DNA of 53,766 nt from CAYNNP01 sp964398215 (GCA_964398215.1 CAYNNP010000015.1:1-53766), one strand, 5' to 3'. Numbered from the stretch's first letter, positions 25,907 to 35,236 are shown. The notes: a model not told the origin generated them from the letters alone. Numbers and translations are program-made.

Positions 25907-26885
25907 CTGATCGATTGGTTGGAGGCGACATTCGTGATTGCTGAGTCTTCATGAACGGATGGGCGATTGGTCCGACCGACTGAGTTTTGCTGTTTCGTAT
26001 CTGATAAATCAGATCAATCGCTTTACGAGCTTGATCGATTCCGAATCCGCGCCCGGCAAGAATTTCTTCGTACACACGTGTATGAAGATCAGTAAAACCA
26101 GCGGACAAATCGACTTCTTCATCTCCGATCGTAATGGATCGGTGTGCGTAGTCGCCTTTTCCCCGTACTTCGGCAGGCAAGTCGTTTTCGCTGACAGATA
26201 AAAACCAACGTACTCGAGCTTTTTCAAGCTCCAGAGTACCCGACATTCTTTCCCGATCATTGGCGTGCAAAACACTGCGGGTTGGAGCACCGAAAACCCA
26301 GATCAGAAAATCAAAGAAGTGAACACCGATGTTCATTGCAAGACCACCGGAAGTATCCTCGCCTCCCTTCCACGAATGATGGTACCAACGACCTCGGCGT
26401 GTGATGTAGGTCAGAACAATATCGGGGCGTTCACCTTCGTACGAAGAGTACTTTTCCTTTAGTGCGACAACCGACGGATGAAGTCGCAACTGCAGAATCG
26501 TGTTGATTTTCTTTCCGTATTCCTGTTCGCAATCGCAAAGCTGATCCAAGTTCCATGGATTGATAACCAGAGGCTTCTCACATATCGCGTCCGCATCTGA
26601 TCGCAATGCCAAACGAACATGTGCATCATGTAAATAGTTGGGCGAACAGATTGAAACATAATCAACGCTTTCATGGTCGATCGACCTGCGCCGCTTCTCA
26701 ATGTGGCGATCAAATCTCTCTGTCTCAGTAAAAAAGCTGGCTTCAGGAAAGTAGCGGTCAAGAATGCCTACCGAGTCATGGGGATCGAGTGCGGCTACCA
26801 GATTATTTCCGGTGGCTTTGATTGCCATCATGTGTTTGGGAGCGATATATCCAGCTGCTCCAATCAGTGCAAAGTTCTTTGTCAT
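25887..26885 (-). CDS. wbpB: WbpB/WlbA-like UDP-GlcNAcA 3-dehydrogenase
   Basis: This 332-aa Gfo/Idh/MocA oxidoreductase has a Rossmann start NFALIGAAGYIAPKHM, the SICSPNYLHD block, the EKPLVINPWNLDQL motif with the conserved Lys, and the GGLAMNIGVHFFDFLIWVFG segment. It would oxidise C3 of UDP-GlcNAcA with NAD, the first of three steps completed by WbpE and WbpD. The start is ATG 26885 (MTKNFAL). A longer frame to 26933 exists but has no typical extension of the family. The UDP-GlcNAc 6-dehydrogenase WbpA is not in the window. Confidence 0.9.
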   Translation of the reverse strand: MTKNFALIGAAGYIAPKHMMAIKATGNNLVAALDPHDSVGILDRYFPEASFFTETERFDRHIEKRRRSIDHESVDYVSICSPNYLHDAHVRLALRSDADAICEKPLVINPWNLDQLCDCEQEYGKKINTILQLRLHPSVVALKEKYSSYEGERPDIVLTYITRRGRWYHHSWKGGEDTSGGLAMNIGVHFFDFLIWVFGAPTRSVLHANDRERMSGTLELEKARVRWFLSVSENDLPAEVRGKGDYAHRSITIGDEEVDLSAGFTDLHTRVYEEILAGRGFGIDQARKAIDLIYQIRNSKTQSVGPIAHPFMKTQQSRMSPPTNRSDELLRS

Positions 26886-26992
26886 GTTTGTTTCGTCTCT
26901 ACGATCAATAGCAATCGTTTCAGGTTGGAACAAGTGATCAGACTGTTTGTCGAAGCGACCTGCTGAATTCCACTCGTTGATTTACTTGGCAA

Positions 26993-28924
26993 TTAGGTGG
27001 AAGGGATCACTTTTCTACTCTTGTCCTCGTCTTTCGTTGTCGGTTGCTCACCGTGAAAAGAAGGTACAAGCTGTAGAATCAGCTCGCGAATATTGGGACT
27101 GTTCTCGAATGCGTTCGCGATCAGGGCATCGATTTCTGATGAGACGTTCTCCATCTCAAAATCGGTCGCATAAGCAGCGCGAACTTTTGGATGCACGGTT
27201 TCCAATGTTGCTTCTTCATCAAAGTAGAGCTCCTCGTACAGCTTTTCGCCTGGCCGAATTCCGCTAAATACGATTTCGATGCTCTCTCGAGGAAGTCCGC
27301 TCAATGTGATCAGATCTTCCGCGAGTTGTACAATTTTTACCGGTTCGCCCATGTCCAGAACGAATATTTCCCCACCCTTGCACTGGGTCGCTGCTTGAAT
27401 GACCAATTGAGATGCTTCGGGGATCGACATGAAGTAGCGAGTCATTCGTTCGTCCGTCACTGTGATAGGACCACCACGACGAATCTGTTCCTGGAAGATT
27501 GGAATGACGCTTCCAGCGCTTCCCAGGACATTGCCGAATCGCACTGTCGAAAAACGACACTCGCTGGCTTGTGCTTGTTCGAATACCACGCGTTCGGCTA
27601 GCTGTTTACTGCATCCCATGATGCTGGTGGGATTGACCGCCTTGTCGGTGCTAACCATCACAAAGTGCGAGACTCCGTTTTGGTCTGCCAATGATGCAAG
27701 CACCCGAGTTCCAAACACATTGTTTTTTATCGCCTCACATGGATGCATTTCCATCAGTGGCACATGCTTGTGGGCTGCAGCGTGAAAGACAATTTCTGGC
27801 TTGTACTGCGCAAACAGTTTCTCCATCCGAGGTTCGTCGGTGATGTCGGCGATCTCGACATGCAACGTGCTCTTGAATTCCTTTTCGCAGCGGACGAACT
27901 CTTGCCAAACGGCATGAATCCGATTTTCGCCCCGACCAAGCAGAATCAGATCGCTGGGATCGTATTCCAGTACTTGGCGACAAATCTCGCTACCAATGCT
28001 GCCGCCAGCTCCGGTCACAAGAACGCGTTTGCCTTGCAACAAAGTTTTGACTTCTGCCGCGTCCAGCTCAACGGGCTCGCGTCTCAAGAGGTCCTCAATA
28101 TTCAGTGACCGCAAAGGGATCTCGGATGAACCGGCCATTGCGTCTTCGAAACGAGGCAGCACACGAACACTGAGCCCCTCAGTATTGCAATCTCTGTTCA
28201 GTCGACGTAGTTCAGCACCACCAAGAGAACCAGCAGGGACAAGAATTTCTTTGATGCCCTCTCGACTGGCGACTCTCATTACATCAGTAACACAACCCAG
28301 CACTGCGATGCCGCCGAGCTTGGCGGCCTTGCGATAGCCTTGCTGCTTAGCAAGAAACCCAACAACTCGAGTCTTCATCGCATCGTTTGAATTGATCTGC
28401 GAGGCCAGTCGACCGGTCAGGTGATCGGTTCCAATCAACAATGCTGGCGAACGGCCGCGGCCTCTTTTGTTGCCCATCATTTCGTCAGCAAATCGCCATG
28501 TTGATCGTAGTCCACCGATCACCACGATGGTTACCAACGCATCTAGCAAGATACTGAGCCGCGGGATCGCTGTATCAAACGCAAGGATGAAGTAATCAAC
28601 GAACGCCACGAAGCACATCGAAAAAAGCGACACTCTTAAAAGGGCCTGCAAATCTCGGAACGTCACATAACGCCACCAACCGTGGAAGTGGCCGCCGAAG
28701 TAAAACACAAGCAACTTTGTGATCACAACCGGCCCAATCGTAGACCAGAAAATTCCAACGTTGCTTTCGCTTGGTCCAAAATTGAATCGTGCAAAAAATG
28801 CAAACGCGTAGATCAACGCGAATAACAGAAAATGCAACACGACTAGAATTAGCAATCGAATGTATGGCTCACGTATCCATTTGAATACTTGGCTCATTCG
28901 GCTATGACTAGGGCTGATGTTCAT
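26993..28924 (-). CDS. wbpM: Membrane UDP-sugar 4,6-dehydratase, WbpM/PglF/FlaA1-like
   Basis: The 643-aa protein has four N-terminal membrane helices (about residues 20-150) and a CoA-binding-like segment. The C-terminal extended SDR domain starts with VLVTGAGGSIGSEICRQV. The active-site region is STDKAVNPTSIMGCSK, with Met-x3-Lys in place of Tyr-x3-Lys, as in WbpM. It converts a UDP-N-acetylhexosamine, usually UDP-GlcNAc, to the 4-keto-6-deoxy sugar without C5 inversion, complementing the inverting FnlA of this locus. Its product is a plausible substrate for the aminotransferase at 16910-18142. A start at 28897 is an alternative. Confidence 0.92.
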   Translation of the reverse strand: MNISPSHSRMSQVFKWIREPYIRLLILVVLHFLLFALIYAFAFFARFNFGPSESNVGIFWSTIGPVVITKLLVFYFGGHFHGWWRYVTFRDLQALLRVSLFSMCFVAFVDYFILAFDTAIPRLSILLDALVTIVVIGGLRSTWRFADEMMGNKRGRGRSPALLIGTDHLTGRLASQINSNDAMKTRVVGFLAKQQGYRKAAKLGGIAVLGCVTDVMRVASREGIKEILVPAGSLGGAELRRLNRDCNTEGLSVRVLPRFEDAMAGSSEIPLRSLNIEDLLRREPVELDAAEVKTLLQGKRVLVTGAGGSIGSEICRQVLEYDPSDLILLGRGENRIHAVWQEFVRCEKEFKSTLHVEIADITDEPRMEKLFAQYKPEIVFHAAAHKHVPLMEMHPCEAIKNNVFGTRVLASLADQNGVSHFVMVSTDKAVNPTSIMGCSKQLAERVVFEQAQASECRFSTVRFGNVLGSAGSVIPIFQEQIRRGGPITVTDERMTRYFMSIPEASQLVIQAATQCKGGEIFVLDMGEPVKIVQLAEDLITLSGLPRESIEIVFSGIRPGEKLYEELYFDEEATLETVHPKVRAAYATDFEMENVSSEIDALIANAFENSPNIRELILQLVPSFHGEQPTTKDEDKSRKVIPST

Positions 28925-29045
28925 TCTGTGGTTTTCAATTTGTGGATACGCTTCTATTCCGGAATGCGGCGTATGTTGGTTTCCGTAAGAACGCGAATTC
29001 TGGACAAATCAACCAGTTTGCGCGGACTATTTTGTTACACCACGC

Positions 29046-31376
29046 TTACGCGGATTGGAGCGATGCACCCTTCTTTGAATAGTATCCTTTGTGACTTTCT
29101 CCCTCTCCATACCCATACACATCGGCGTTGTAGTAGCCAGCGTATCCATAGTTGCGGTCATTGCTTTTGTAGCCATTGACAACGATTCCGCCGACTTTAG
29201 CTTCTGCCTGTTCGAGAATTTCAACAGCTCTCAGAGCGGCCCTGCGGCCATTCTTGGTAATGCGCACAGCCATAAGCAAATTGTCCACCACCTCCGAAAC
29301 AACAAGAGCGTCAGATACAGCCAACACGGGCGGGGTATCAACAATGATGAAATCGAATTGCTGCTTCCAAAGCTCAAGCAATTCGGACATCTTCTCTGAC
29401 TGAAGAAGCTCGCAAGGATTAGGAGGCATGCATCCTGCAGTCACAGCAAACAGGCTTTCATGAATTGTGCTTTGAACGACATCGTTCGGCTCATGCTCGC
29501 CAATGAGTGCATGCGCAAGTCCAGTTTCCCCTTCTAATCGGAGCAATCGCTCGACACGCGGTTTGCGAAGGTCGGCATCAATCAAAAGTGTTTTCTTTCC
29601 GGTCTGTGCAAACGCCATTGCAACATTCACGCTTGTGGTACTTTTACCATCGCCTGGCAAAGGAGAAGTGACCTGAATGACTTGTTGACCATGCTTTCGC
29701 GCATCCATCAACAATCCGGTTCGCACAACACGGTACACTTCGGCTTCGGGACTTTTCGGTTCATGAAACACTCGCACAGAACTGTCGACGGGAAGAGTGG
29801 CCTCCTTCCGTTTTCGACTGAGTGCTTTAAATCGTGGAACATGGGCAATCACTGGTGCGCCAAGTGTTTCTTGTAGATCATCTGGATCAACGAATGTCGT
29901 ATCCAGCATGTCGGCAAGCAGCGCCATTCCAAACCCAAAAATCCCACCTGAAAACAAACCCAACGCAATCACAATCAAAGGGCGTGGCCACGAAGGTTTT
30001 TCTTGCGTCTCGGCATCACCGATCACGTCCGTTGAAAACCCGGCATAGTCTCGAACAAAGTTCAACTCACCCAGAGTTTTTTGCATTGTCTCGTATGCGT
30101 TTTGCTTTCGAGCAAGGTCCAGTCGTAGCGATTCGACTTTCATTTCGTCGCTTTCGAGCTCTTTTGCGCGAGCCAATTCCTGGCTGCTTCGTTCCAACAA
30201 CACTTCACGCTGTCGCTTTACGCCAGCCATGTCATTTTCCAAAAGCCCAACATACGTTGTCAGCATTTGGTCTGGGGTCATTCGCTCTGCAACCGAACCG
30301 GCTCTCAGTTTTGCCGCGTTTTGGTCGATGAACGTTCGCATTGTCGTGATTTGTTCGCGAACTGACTCAATGGATGGGTGACCATCTCCAAAGTCTTCGA
30401 CAAGCTTCTTTTCCTTCATGATCAAACGCAGATACTCGTCATACTCAACGCGAGCGTTCTGTTGCCGAATTGGTTGTTGCGCTTGGAATGCTTCGCTGGT
30501 TGTGTCGCCCCGAGTCACATCAAACAGAATCTTGATCCGCGCCACTTCTTTTTCGCTTAGCAAGGCAAGTCGATCAAAATCAGTTACCGAATTTGGATCG
30601 CTTTTTTGTATGAACTGAGTGATGACAGCTAAACGTGAAGACGTCTCCGCCTCCTGTTGAGTAAGCCCTAGCAATTCGCTCTCGATGGATTCCAAACGAA
30701 TTTTGTGGATGTTCTTAGTTCGTTCCCCGTCCCACATCAAACTGCTGTCTTTCAGCATGCCTGCCAACTGTTTTTCAGCTTTCAGGACGTCACTACTTGT
30801 ATCATTCGCTAAGCGACCCAAGAGTTCAATCGCTTGAGAACTAGTGCCCGCAAATTGCTCTTTCAAATAGGAGTCGTACTCGTCGAAAACGGCTCTTAAG
30901 ATCGTTGCGCAATCTTCTGGAGAAGAGTCGTCATAGGTAGCGCGCAATGTATGGGCATCTCTGGCAACACCGTCACCACCTTTGGAAACCACAAGGTGGT
31001 CCGTTATGTGCTTAACAGCCGAACCGCCCTTTGCAACGGTGTCGTAAACACTGTCCAGTTGATCCAGGTTGTGTTTTTCGATCGCCGATTTCACAATCCG
31101 GCGGCTAGTCATCAATTGAATGTGCGTTGACAGAACGTCATCATCGGTGTGCACACCTTCCTGTGATGCGTCAGCACTCGCGCCCTTGACCATCTCACCG
31201 GATTTTTGCCCAACCAAGACATTCATTTTTGCTCGATAGACTTTTGGTGTCAGGGCGTAATACATTACCGCACCAATGGCTCCCAAAAGCACGCCGAAGC
31301 AAATAAGCCCTTTCCGGCGCCGAAGCACACCCAACAGATCCAGCAGATCCGAGTTATTTTGTGACGGTTTACTCAT
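29046..31376 (-). CDS. Wzc-like polysaccharide co-polymerase with BY-kinase domain
   Basis: The 776-aa inner-membrane protein controls chain length and export. The Wzz domain is bounded by two transmembrane helices (about 30-50 and 500-522). Between them lies a long helical periplasmic part with repeated Glu/Lys-rich coiled-coil segments. The C-terminal tyrosine-kinase domain has Walker A (PLPGDGKSTT), Walker A' (LLIDADLRKPR) and Walker B (FIIVDTPP). A tyrosine cluster near the C-terminus (NYGYAGYYNADVYGYG, HKGYY) is the usual autophosphorylation site. The start is ATG 31376; a longer frame would run into the upstream gene. No Wza/OPX partner lies in the window. Confidence 0.93.
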   Translation of the reverse strand: MSKPSQNNSDLLDLLGVLRRRKGLICFGVLLGAIGAVMYYALTPKVYRAKMNVLVGQKSGEMVKGASADASQEGVHTDDDVLSTHIQLMTSRRIVKSAIEKHNLDQLDSVYDTVAKGGSAVKHITDHLVVSKGGDGVARDAHTLRATYDDSSPEDCATILRAVFDEYDSYLKEQFAGTSSQAIELLGRLANDTSSDVLKAEKQLAGMLKDSSLMWDGERTKNIHKIRLESIESELLGLTQQEAETSSRLAVITQFIQKSDPNSVTDFDRLALLSEKEVARIKILFDVTRGDTTSEAFQAQQPIRQQNARVEYDEYLRLIMKEKKLVEDFGDGHPSIESVREQITTMRTFIDQNAAKLRAGSVAERMTPDQMLTTYVGLLENDMAGVKRQREVLLERSSQELARAKELESDEMKVESLRLDLARKQNAYETMQKTLGELNFVRDYAGFSTDVIGDAETQEKPSWPRPLIVIALGLFSGGIFGFGMALLADMLDTTFVDPDDLQETLGAPVIAHVPRFKALSRKRKEATLPVDSSVRVFHEPKSPEAEVYRVVRTGLLMDARKHGQQVIQVTSPLPGDGKSTTSVNVAMAFAQTGKKTLLIDADLRKPRVERLLRLEGETGLAHALIGEHEPNDVVQSTIHESLFAVTAGCMPPNPCELLQSEKMSELLELWKQQFDFIIVDTPPVLAVSDALVVSEVVDNLLMAVRITKNGRRAALRAVEILEQAEAKVGGIVVNGYKSNDRNYGYAGYYNADVYGYGEGESHKGYYSKKGASLQSA

Positions 31377-31410
31377 AATTCCATTCCTGTCGATCGACGT
31401 GTTAGCCCAG

Positions 31411-34038
31411 TTATTGTGCTGGTTGTGTGTTTGAAGTTTTACTAGGTGACGAACCGGGTGGTTCAAGATAATTTTTTCGATCAAGGCGAATCATCCTGCG
31501 ATAAAAATCGCGAAATTGATCCTGATTTGGCGCAAGCATAGTTGCGATTCGAGCTTTATTTGCAGCCTCTTTTGGTTTGCCCTCGCGATGCAGGGACAAA
31601 GCAGTTAGATGACGAAGCTCCGCATTTGTTGGGTCGAAACTGGCTGCCTTTGAATAATGCGCGGTTGCTTCACTGAAACTTCCCTTTGCGGTAGAAATGA
31701 AGCCAAGCGACCGGTGCAGCATCGCTTTGTCGGTCAAGCTATCGGATGCAATCTGGGTTGCACGAGCCAACAGTTTTTCTTGCAAGGATTTCAGTTCCTC
31801 GTTTTCTTTCAGTTGGCTGGCAAGCCGATAGGGCACAATCCAATTCTCTGGCATTAGGTCATTGACAATCTCATCTTCACCCATGCACGTACTGCAGATC
31901 GCAAACACCATATTTAAGTTTTCCCAGTCGATCTCCAAAGACCGTCTCCACTGCGCAACCATGGTTTCCTTGTCACCTGCTGCCCAAGCTAGCAACCCAT
32001 TGCCAATACTCAGCTTTGGATTGACAACGGAAAGCCGCGTAGATTTCTTGAGGCTCTTGCGCCAAGGGCGCCCCGATGCGGCTCCCAGTTGAGCCATCCG
32101 AAGGTGCAACCGTGGCACGACCGGATTCAAATCGATCGCTTCGGTTATCGCTTGCCAAGCAGCACCAAGGTTTGGCTCGTCAGCCATCTCTTTGTGAATC
32201 TGTTGTCTTTGATCAGCGGTTAGAGCTGTCTCATCGAACAGCCTCACTATGATCGATTCAAGGGTGGTCGTGTTCCAAAGATCAATTGGATTGATGCTCG
32301 CACCGGCCGCTCTCTCCGTTTCACGTAGTTGGTCATACGTTGTTCGTTGAGCGCGATGCATATGAAGGCGAGAGAGACGCCGGACAAGTGGTTCGTGCTC
32401 TGGCCAGCGGTCGTGTTCTTTTTGTAACAATTCGATCCAGCGGTCTGTCGTGTCGACAGTTGGTGCAGGACTCTTGGCGTCAAAGTCTGTTGCCGCAAGA
32501 AGACTGTCTGCACGAACAACACGCCCTTGGTGCCACAGCGAACAGCACAACGCGATTAATACGCAGATGAACAGCAATCGGTAACCAAGGCCATTTGATT
32601 TGCTTGGTTCTTTGGTTGCTTTTGCCTTGATGCGATCGGGGTTGCGCAGTTCCACCGCCGCGCTCGCTGCTCCCAGCAATGCCATCATCGTTACCAAGTT
32701 GCCTGGCATCATCAGTCCAAAATCGGTGATGGCGTGGATCACTTGCAAAACAACTGATGCCAAGGCTGCAATCCCAATCGCCTGTTTGGTTCCGCTGCGT
32801 TTGCCACTACAAAGTTTCAAGCAGATACGGATCGAAAAGAACATCGCGAGCAGTAAGAGAATCACACCTGGGATTCCCGCTTCCATTACCACTTCGAGAT
32901 ATTGGTTGTGAGCGTGAGTGAACCATTGTCTTTCAGGTGCCGGATCAAAAGGCAAATACGCATACCCGTAAGTCCCCAGTCCAGAACCAAATGGTAAATA
33001 GAAACCAGCTGCTGGAATCGCTTCTGCCCAGTGATCAAAACGTGAATCTGCTAGTAGGTTTTGAACCTCAAGAGCATCCAAACGTTTTCCAACCTTGTCT
33101 CCAAACCCAAAGAACTGGACTGCAAAGAAACTTGCTGCGAATACCACAAATGCTGCAGCTATTAGCGGGTACTGCCTACCAGCTTCCTTGCGTCTCCAGC
33201 ACACTGGCACAATCAGAATCCCAAACGCTACTGACATCCACCCCCCACGTGACATGGAAAGTACGACGCCTGTGAAAAGGAGACCGACCGCTATCCACAA
33301 TGACAACAAGAGCGGATCGGAAATCAGTCGGTGAATCCAGGTGGTCGAATAGGCAAGACCGAGTTTGCGTTTTCGAGTTTCAGATCGCGAAAAACGCCAT
33401 AGCAGTGCGATGGCGCAAGCTAGTGACATGCCAATAAAATCGGCCGCGTGATTGCGATTAAAAAACGTCCCGAACGGAATACTGCCGCCAGACAATTTGT
33501 AACCAAAGAAAACTTCGTCTGGCCTGGATGCCAATTGAATGATACCCCAAAGCACTTGGCCGACTCCGCAAATCGTGATGGCAGCCAGAAGCATCAGTCG
33601 CGAGCTTTCGTCGTTGAACAAACATGCAGACAAAACAAACGCCGCGATTCCAATCATCGCCATCGCAAGCCAATTTTGGGTTAGCCATACCGCCAATGTC
33701 TGAGACGAACTTTCTGATACTCCTCCACCAAATCGTTCTTGAATTACGCTGACGCCCGTTTCACGAAACACTTCCATGCCAGGCACAATCTGGAGCACCC
33801 CGTAGAGAATCGCGCAAAGCATGACCAATAGAATTGCCGTACTGCCGGACAAGCTCCGCTTCAAGTCGTTACCAGAAACCCAAACGACAATCATTCCAAC
33901 GGTGAGCATTGCTAACACCATGAAACGCGCGATTGGATAGAAACCGCCGATCATCCAGACCGACAAGAACATCGCAAGCAACACGACTAGCCGTGCGCTA
34001 TCACGAATCAATGGGACAGGTGCTTCTCTACCAGACAT
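31411..34038 (-). CDS. O-antigen ligase/Wzy_C-type membrane protein with TPR tail
   Basis: This 875-aa protein has an N-terminal polytopic part of about 12 hydrophobic segments carrying the Wzy_C/WaaL loop FTHAHNQYLEVVMEAGIPG near residue 370. A C-terminal soluble helical half has TPR-like units, for example ATAHYSKAASFDPTNAELRHLTALSLHREGKPKEAANKA. Members polymerise or ligate lipid-linked glycans in the periplasm. It is the first gene of the locus, downstream of a terminator at 34152-34181. The start is uncertain: ATG 34038 is used here, while a TTG at 34086 would add 16 residues. Confidence 0.82.
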   Translation of the reverse strand: MSGREAPVPLIRDSARLVVLLAMFLSVWMIGGFYPIARFMVLAMLTVGMIVVWVSGNDLKRSLSGSTAILLVMLCAILYGVLQIVPGMEVFRETGVSVIQERFGGGVSESSSQTLAVWLTQNWLAMAMIGIAAFVLSACLFNDESSRLMLLAAITICGVGQVLWGIIQLASRPDEVFFGYKLSGGSIPFGTFFNRNHAADFIGMSLACAIALLWRFSRSETRKRKLGLAYSTTWIHRLISDPLLLSLWIAVGLLFTGVVLSMSRGGWMSVAFGILIVPVCWRRKEAGRQYPLIAAAFVVFAASFFAVQFFGFGDKVGKRLDALEVQNLLADSRFDHWAEAIPAAGFYLPFGSGLGTYGYAYLPFDPAPERQWFTHAHNQYLEVVMEAGIPGVILLLLAMFFSIRICLKLCSGKRSGTKQAIGIAALASVVLQVIHAITDFGLMMPGNLVTMMALLGAASAAVELRNPDRIKAKATKEPSKSNGLGYRLLFICVLIALCCSLWHQGRVVRADSLLAATDFDAKSPAPTVDTTDRWIELLQKEHDRWPEHEPLVRRLSRLHMHRAQRTTYDQLRETERAAGASINPIDLWNTTTLESIIVRLFDETALTADQRQQIHKEMADEPNLGAAWQAITEAIDLNPVVPRLHLRMAQLGAASGRPWRKSLKKSTRLSVVNPKLSIGNGLLAWAAGDKETMVAQWRRSLEIDWENLNMVFAICSTCMGEDEIVNDLMPENWIVPYRLASQLKENEELKSLQEKLLARATQIASDSLTDKAMLHRSLGFISTAKGSFSEATAHYSKAASFDPTNAELRHLTALSLHREGKPKEAANKARIATMLAPNQDQFRDFYRRMIRLDRKNYLEPPGSSPSKTSNTQPAQ

Positions 34039-34151
34039 GTTTACAAATGGAGGGGAATGAACTTCTGCTTCCTCTCCCTGAAGCAACTGATTTTTCGACT
34101 ACACGAATGTGCCTTCGATGATTTTAGTAGCCCAATGCATTCCCGCTAACG
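34039..34151 (-). promoter_or_regulatory. Leader region of the polysaccharide locus
   Basis: This short AT-rich stretch lies between the terminator of the upstream Gly/Cys gene and the first gene of the locus. Because the terminator should stop read-through, the locus promoter must lie here or within the terminator. I cannot identify -35/-10 boxes with confidence, and no JUMPstart/ops-like element is visible. Confidence 0.4.
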
Positions 34152-34181
34152 AAAAAAAACCGTCAAACCAAAGTTTGACGG
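34152..34181 (-). terminator. Rho-independent terminator after Gly/Cys protein A
   Basis: A perfect 9-bp stem, CCGTCAAAC (34160-34168) with GTTTGACGG (34173-34181) and a 4-nt loop, is followed on the minus strand by eight T (A-run at 34152-34159). It lies about 30 nt after the stop codon of the gene at 34211-34771 and separates it from the polysaccharide locus. Confidence 0.92.
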
Positions 34182-34210
34182 CCTTCGTTATTTGAAATGC
34201 TGGTTAGAGC

Positions 34211-34771
34211 TTATGGGATTGAGGCAGTATCGCCGTCATCATCACCATCAATCGCAGCTAAGGCTACCAATCCAAGCAATGGCCAGAATCTGCGAATACC
34301 GCTGCCGCCGAGAAGTCCTCCGCCGCCGCCACCGCTGAATATTCCGCCGCCACCGCCGCTGCTGCAAGTTGAGCAAGTATTGCAGCTGCTGCAATATCCA
34401 CCACCACCGCCGCTGTAGTAGCTACCGCCTGAGTAGATACCAACAAGTGTGTTTTCTACTGGAACGGTTGACTTACTGTTTGCTTCGATGCGTAAAGCGA
34501 CTGCTGCATCGCGAATGTCCAGTAAATCGTCTTCGTTGATAGAACCTTCGTCCAACATCGTGTCGATGTCTTCCAATGTCGCATCCAAATCTTCTACGGA
34601 AGCTTCATCACCGAGATTCTCAGCGATCTGTTCCATTGTTGATTTGAGCGAATCTAGTTCTTTGTCGTGGTTTGCAGTTGAACTTGATTCACTAACAACA
34701 GCATAAACTTGTGCCATTGAAAGTACGACACAGGCAAGTGCCAGAGCAGGTACTAGGTGTGTAAGTTTCAT
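34211..34771 (-). CDS. Small secreted Gly/Cys-rich protein A with conserved hydrophobic-acidic tail
   Basis: The 186-aa protein is of unknown family. It has a signal peptide (MKLTHLVPALALACVVLSMA), then a helical acidic domain (about 30-115) ending in EDDLLDIRDAAVALRIEA. A Ser/Gly/Tyr-rich part with a CSSCNTCSTC cluster follows, then glycine runs, and last the tail IRRFWPLLGLVALAAIDGDDD. A paralogue lies at 35237-35809 with the same order and a nearly identical tail. The ATG at 34771 has GGAA just upstream; TTG at 34777 is less likely. Own terminator downstream. The tail may be a membrane or sorting signal, which is an inference only. Confidence 0.85.
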   Translation of the reverse strand: MKLTHLVPALALACVVLSMAQVYAVVSESSSTANHDKELDSLKSTMEQIAENLGDEASVEDLDATLEDIDTMLDEGSINEDDLLDIRDAAVALRIEANSKSTVPVENTLVGIYSGGSYYSGGGGGYCSSCNTCSTCSSGGGGGIFSGGGGGGLLGGSGIRRFWPLLGLVALAAIDGDDDGDTASIP

Positions 34772-35236
34772 TTCCAAACATTCTCTAGGTGTAAATCAGC
34801 GTGACCGGCAAGATTCTAGCGACATTTACAGCACTCGCAAGCATCTTATTTGTCCTATTTTGCCTAAGTTCTCGTTTTTGCGAGCTCACTCGGTGGATCA
34901 TTCTTCCTAAGTCCTTTATCCACAATGACTTGCGAAATATCGAAAAAGTTGGCTAAGTTGCCAGACTTCGGAAAATTGTCTGTAAGCTTCCCAGATTACC
35001 TTTGATCGTGGTGAATTTCCGAGATTGAGAGTGGTGTTTTCGATTACTCCCTTTCGTTTACAGTAGCCTCTGCGGTTCCTGAACCGTCAACCTACGCGGC
35101 GGTCGTTTGTTTCATGGGCATCGACGACGAAAGAAACGCACTGCGGGCAGTAGTAGTCTGATTCACGCGCTACGAAACCGTACGTCAGATTGGCATGCTT
35201 TGCTGAGTTAACAGCAATCAGGCTTCGTCCATTTTT
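34772..35236. other. Intergenic region between the two Gly/Cys protein genes
   Basis: This stretch of about 465 bp has no convincing gene on either strand. Close to the downstream end of paralogue B lies a short inverted repeat TTGCTG-agttaa-CAGCAA (near 35200-35217) without a T-run. The part next to 34771 must carry the promoter of paralogue A. The rest is AT-rich with no recognised structure; a small RNA cannot be excluded. Confidence 0.45.

Noticed and set aside
11208..34038. Horizontal island with mobile genes around the polysaccharide locus
   Set aside because: No transposase, integrase, tRNA or flanking direct repeat was found. AT-richer wzx/wzy genes alone are normal for such loci.
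34039..34200. JUMPstart/ops element in the leader of the polysaccharide locus
   Set aside because: No ops-like core was found, and RfaH-type control is not expected in planctomycetes.
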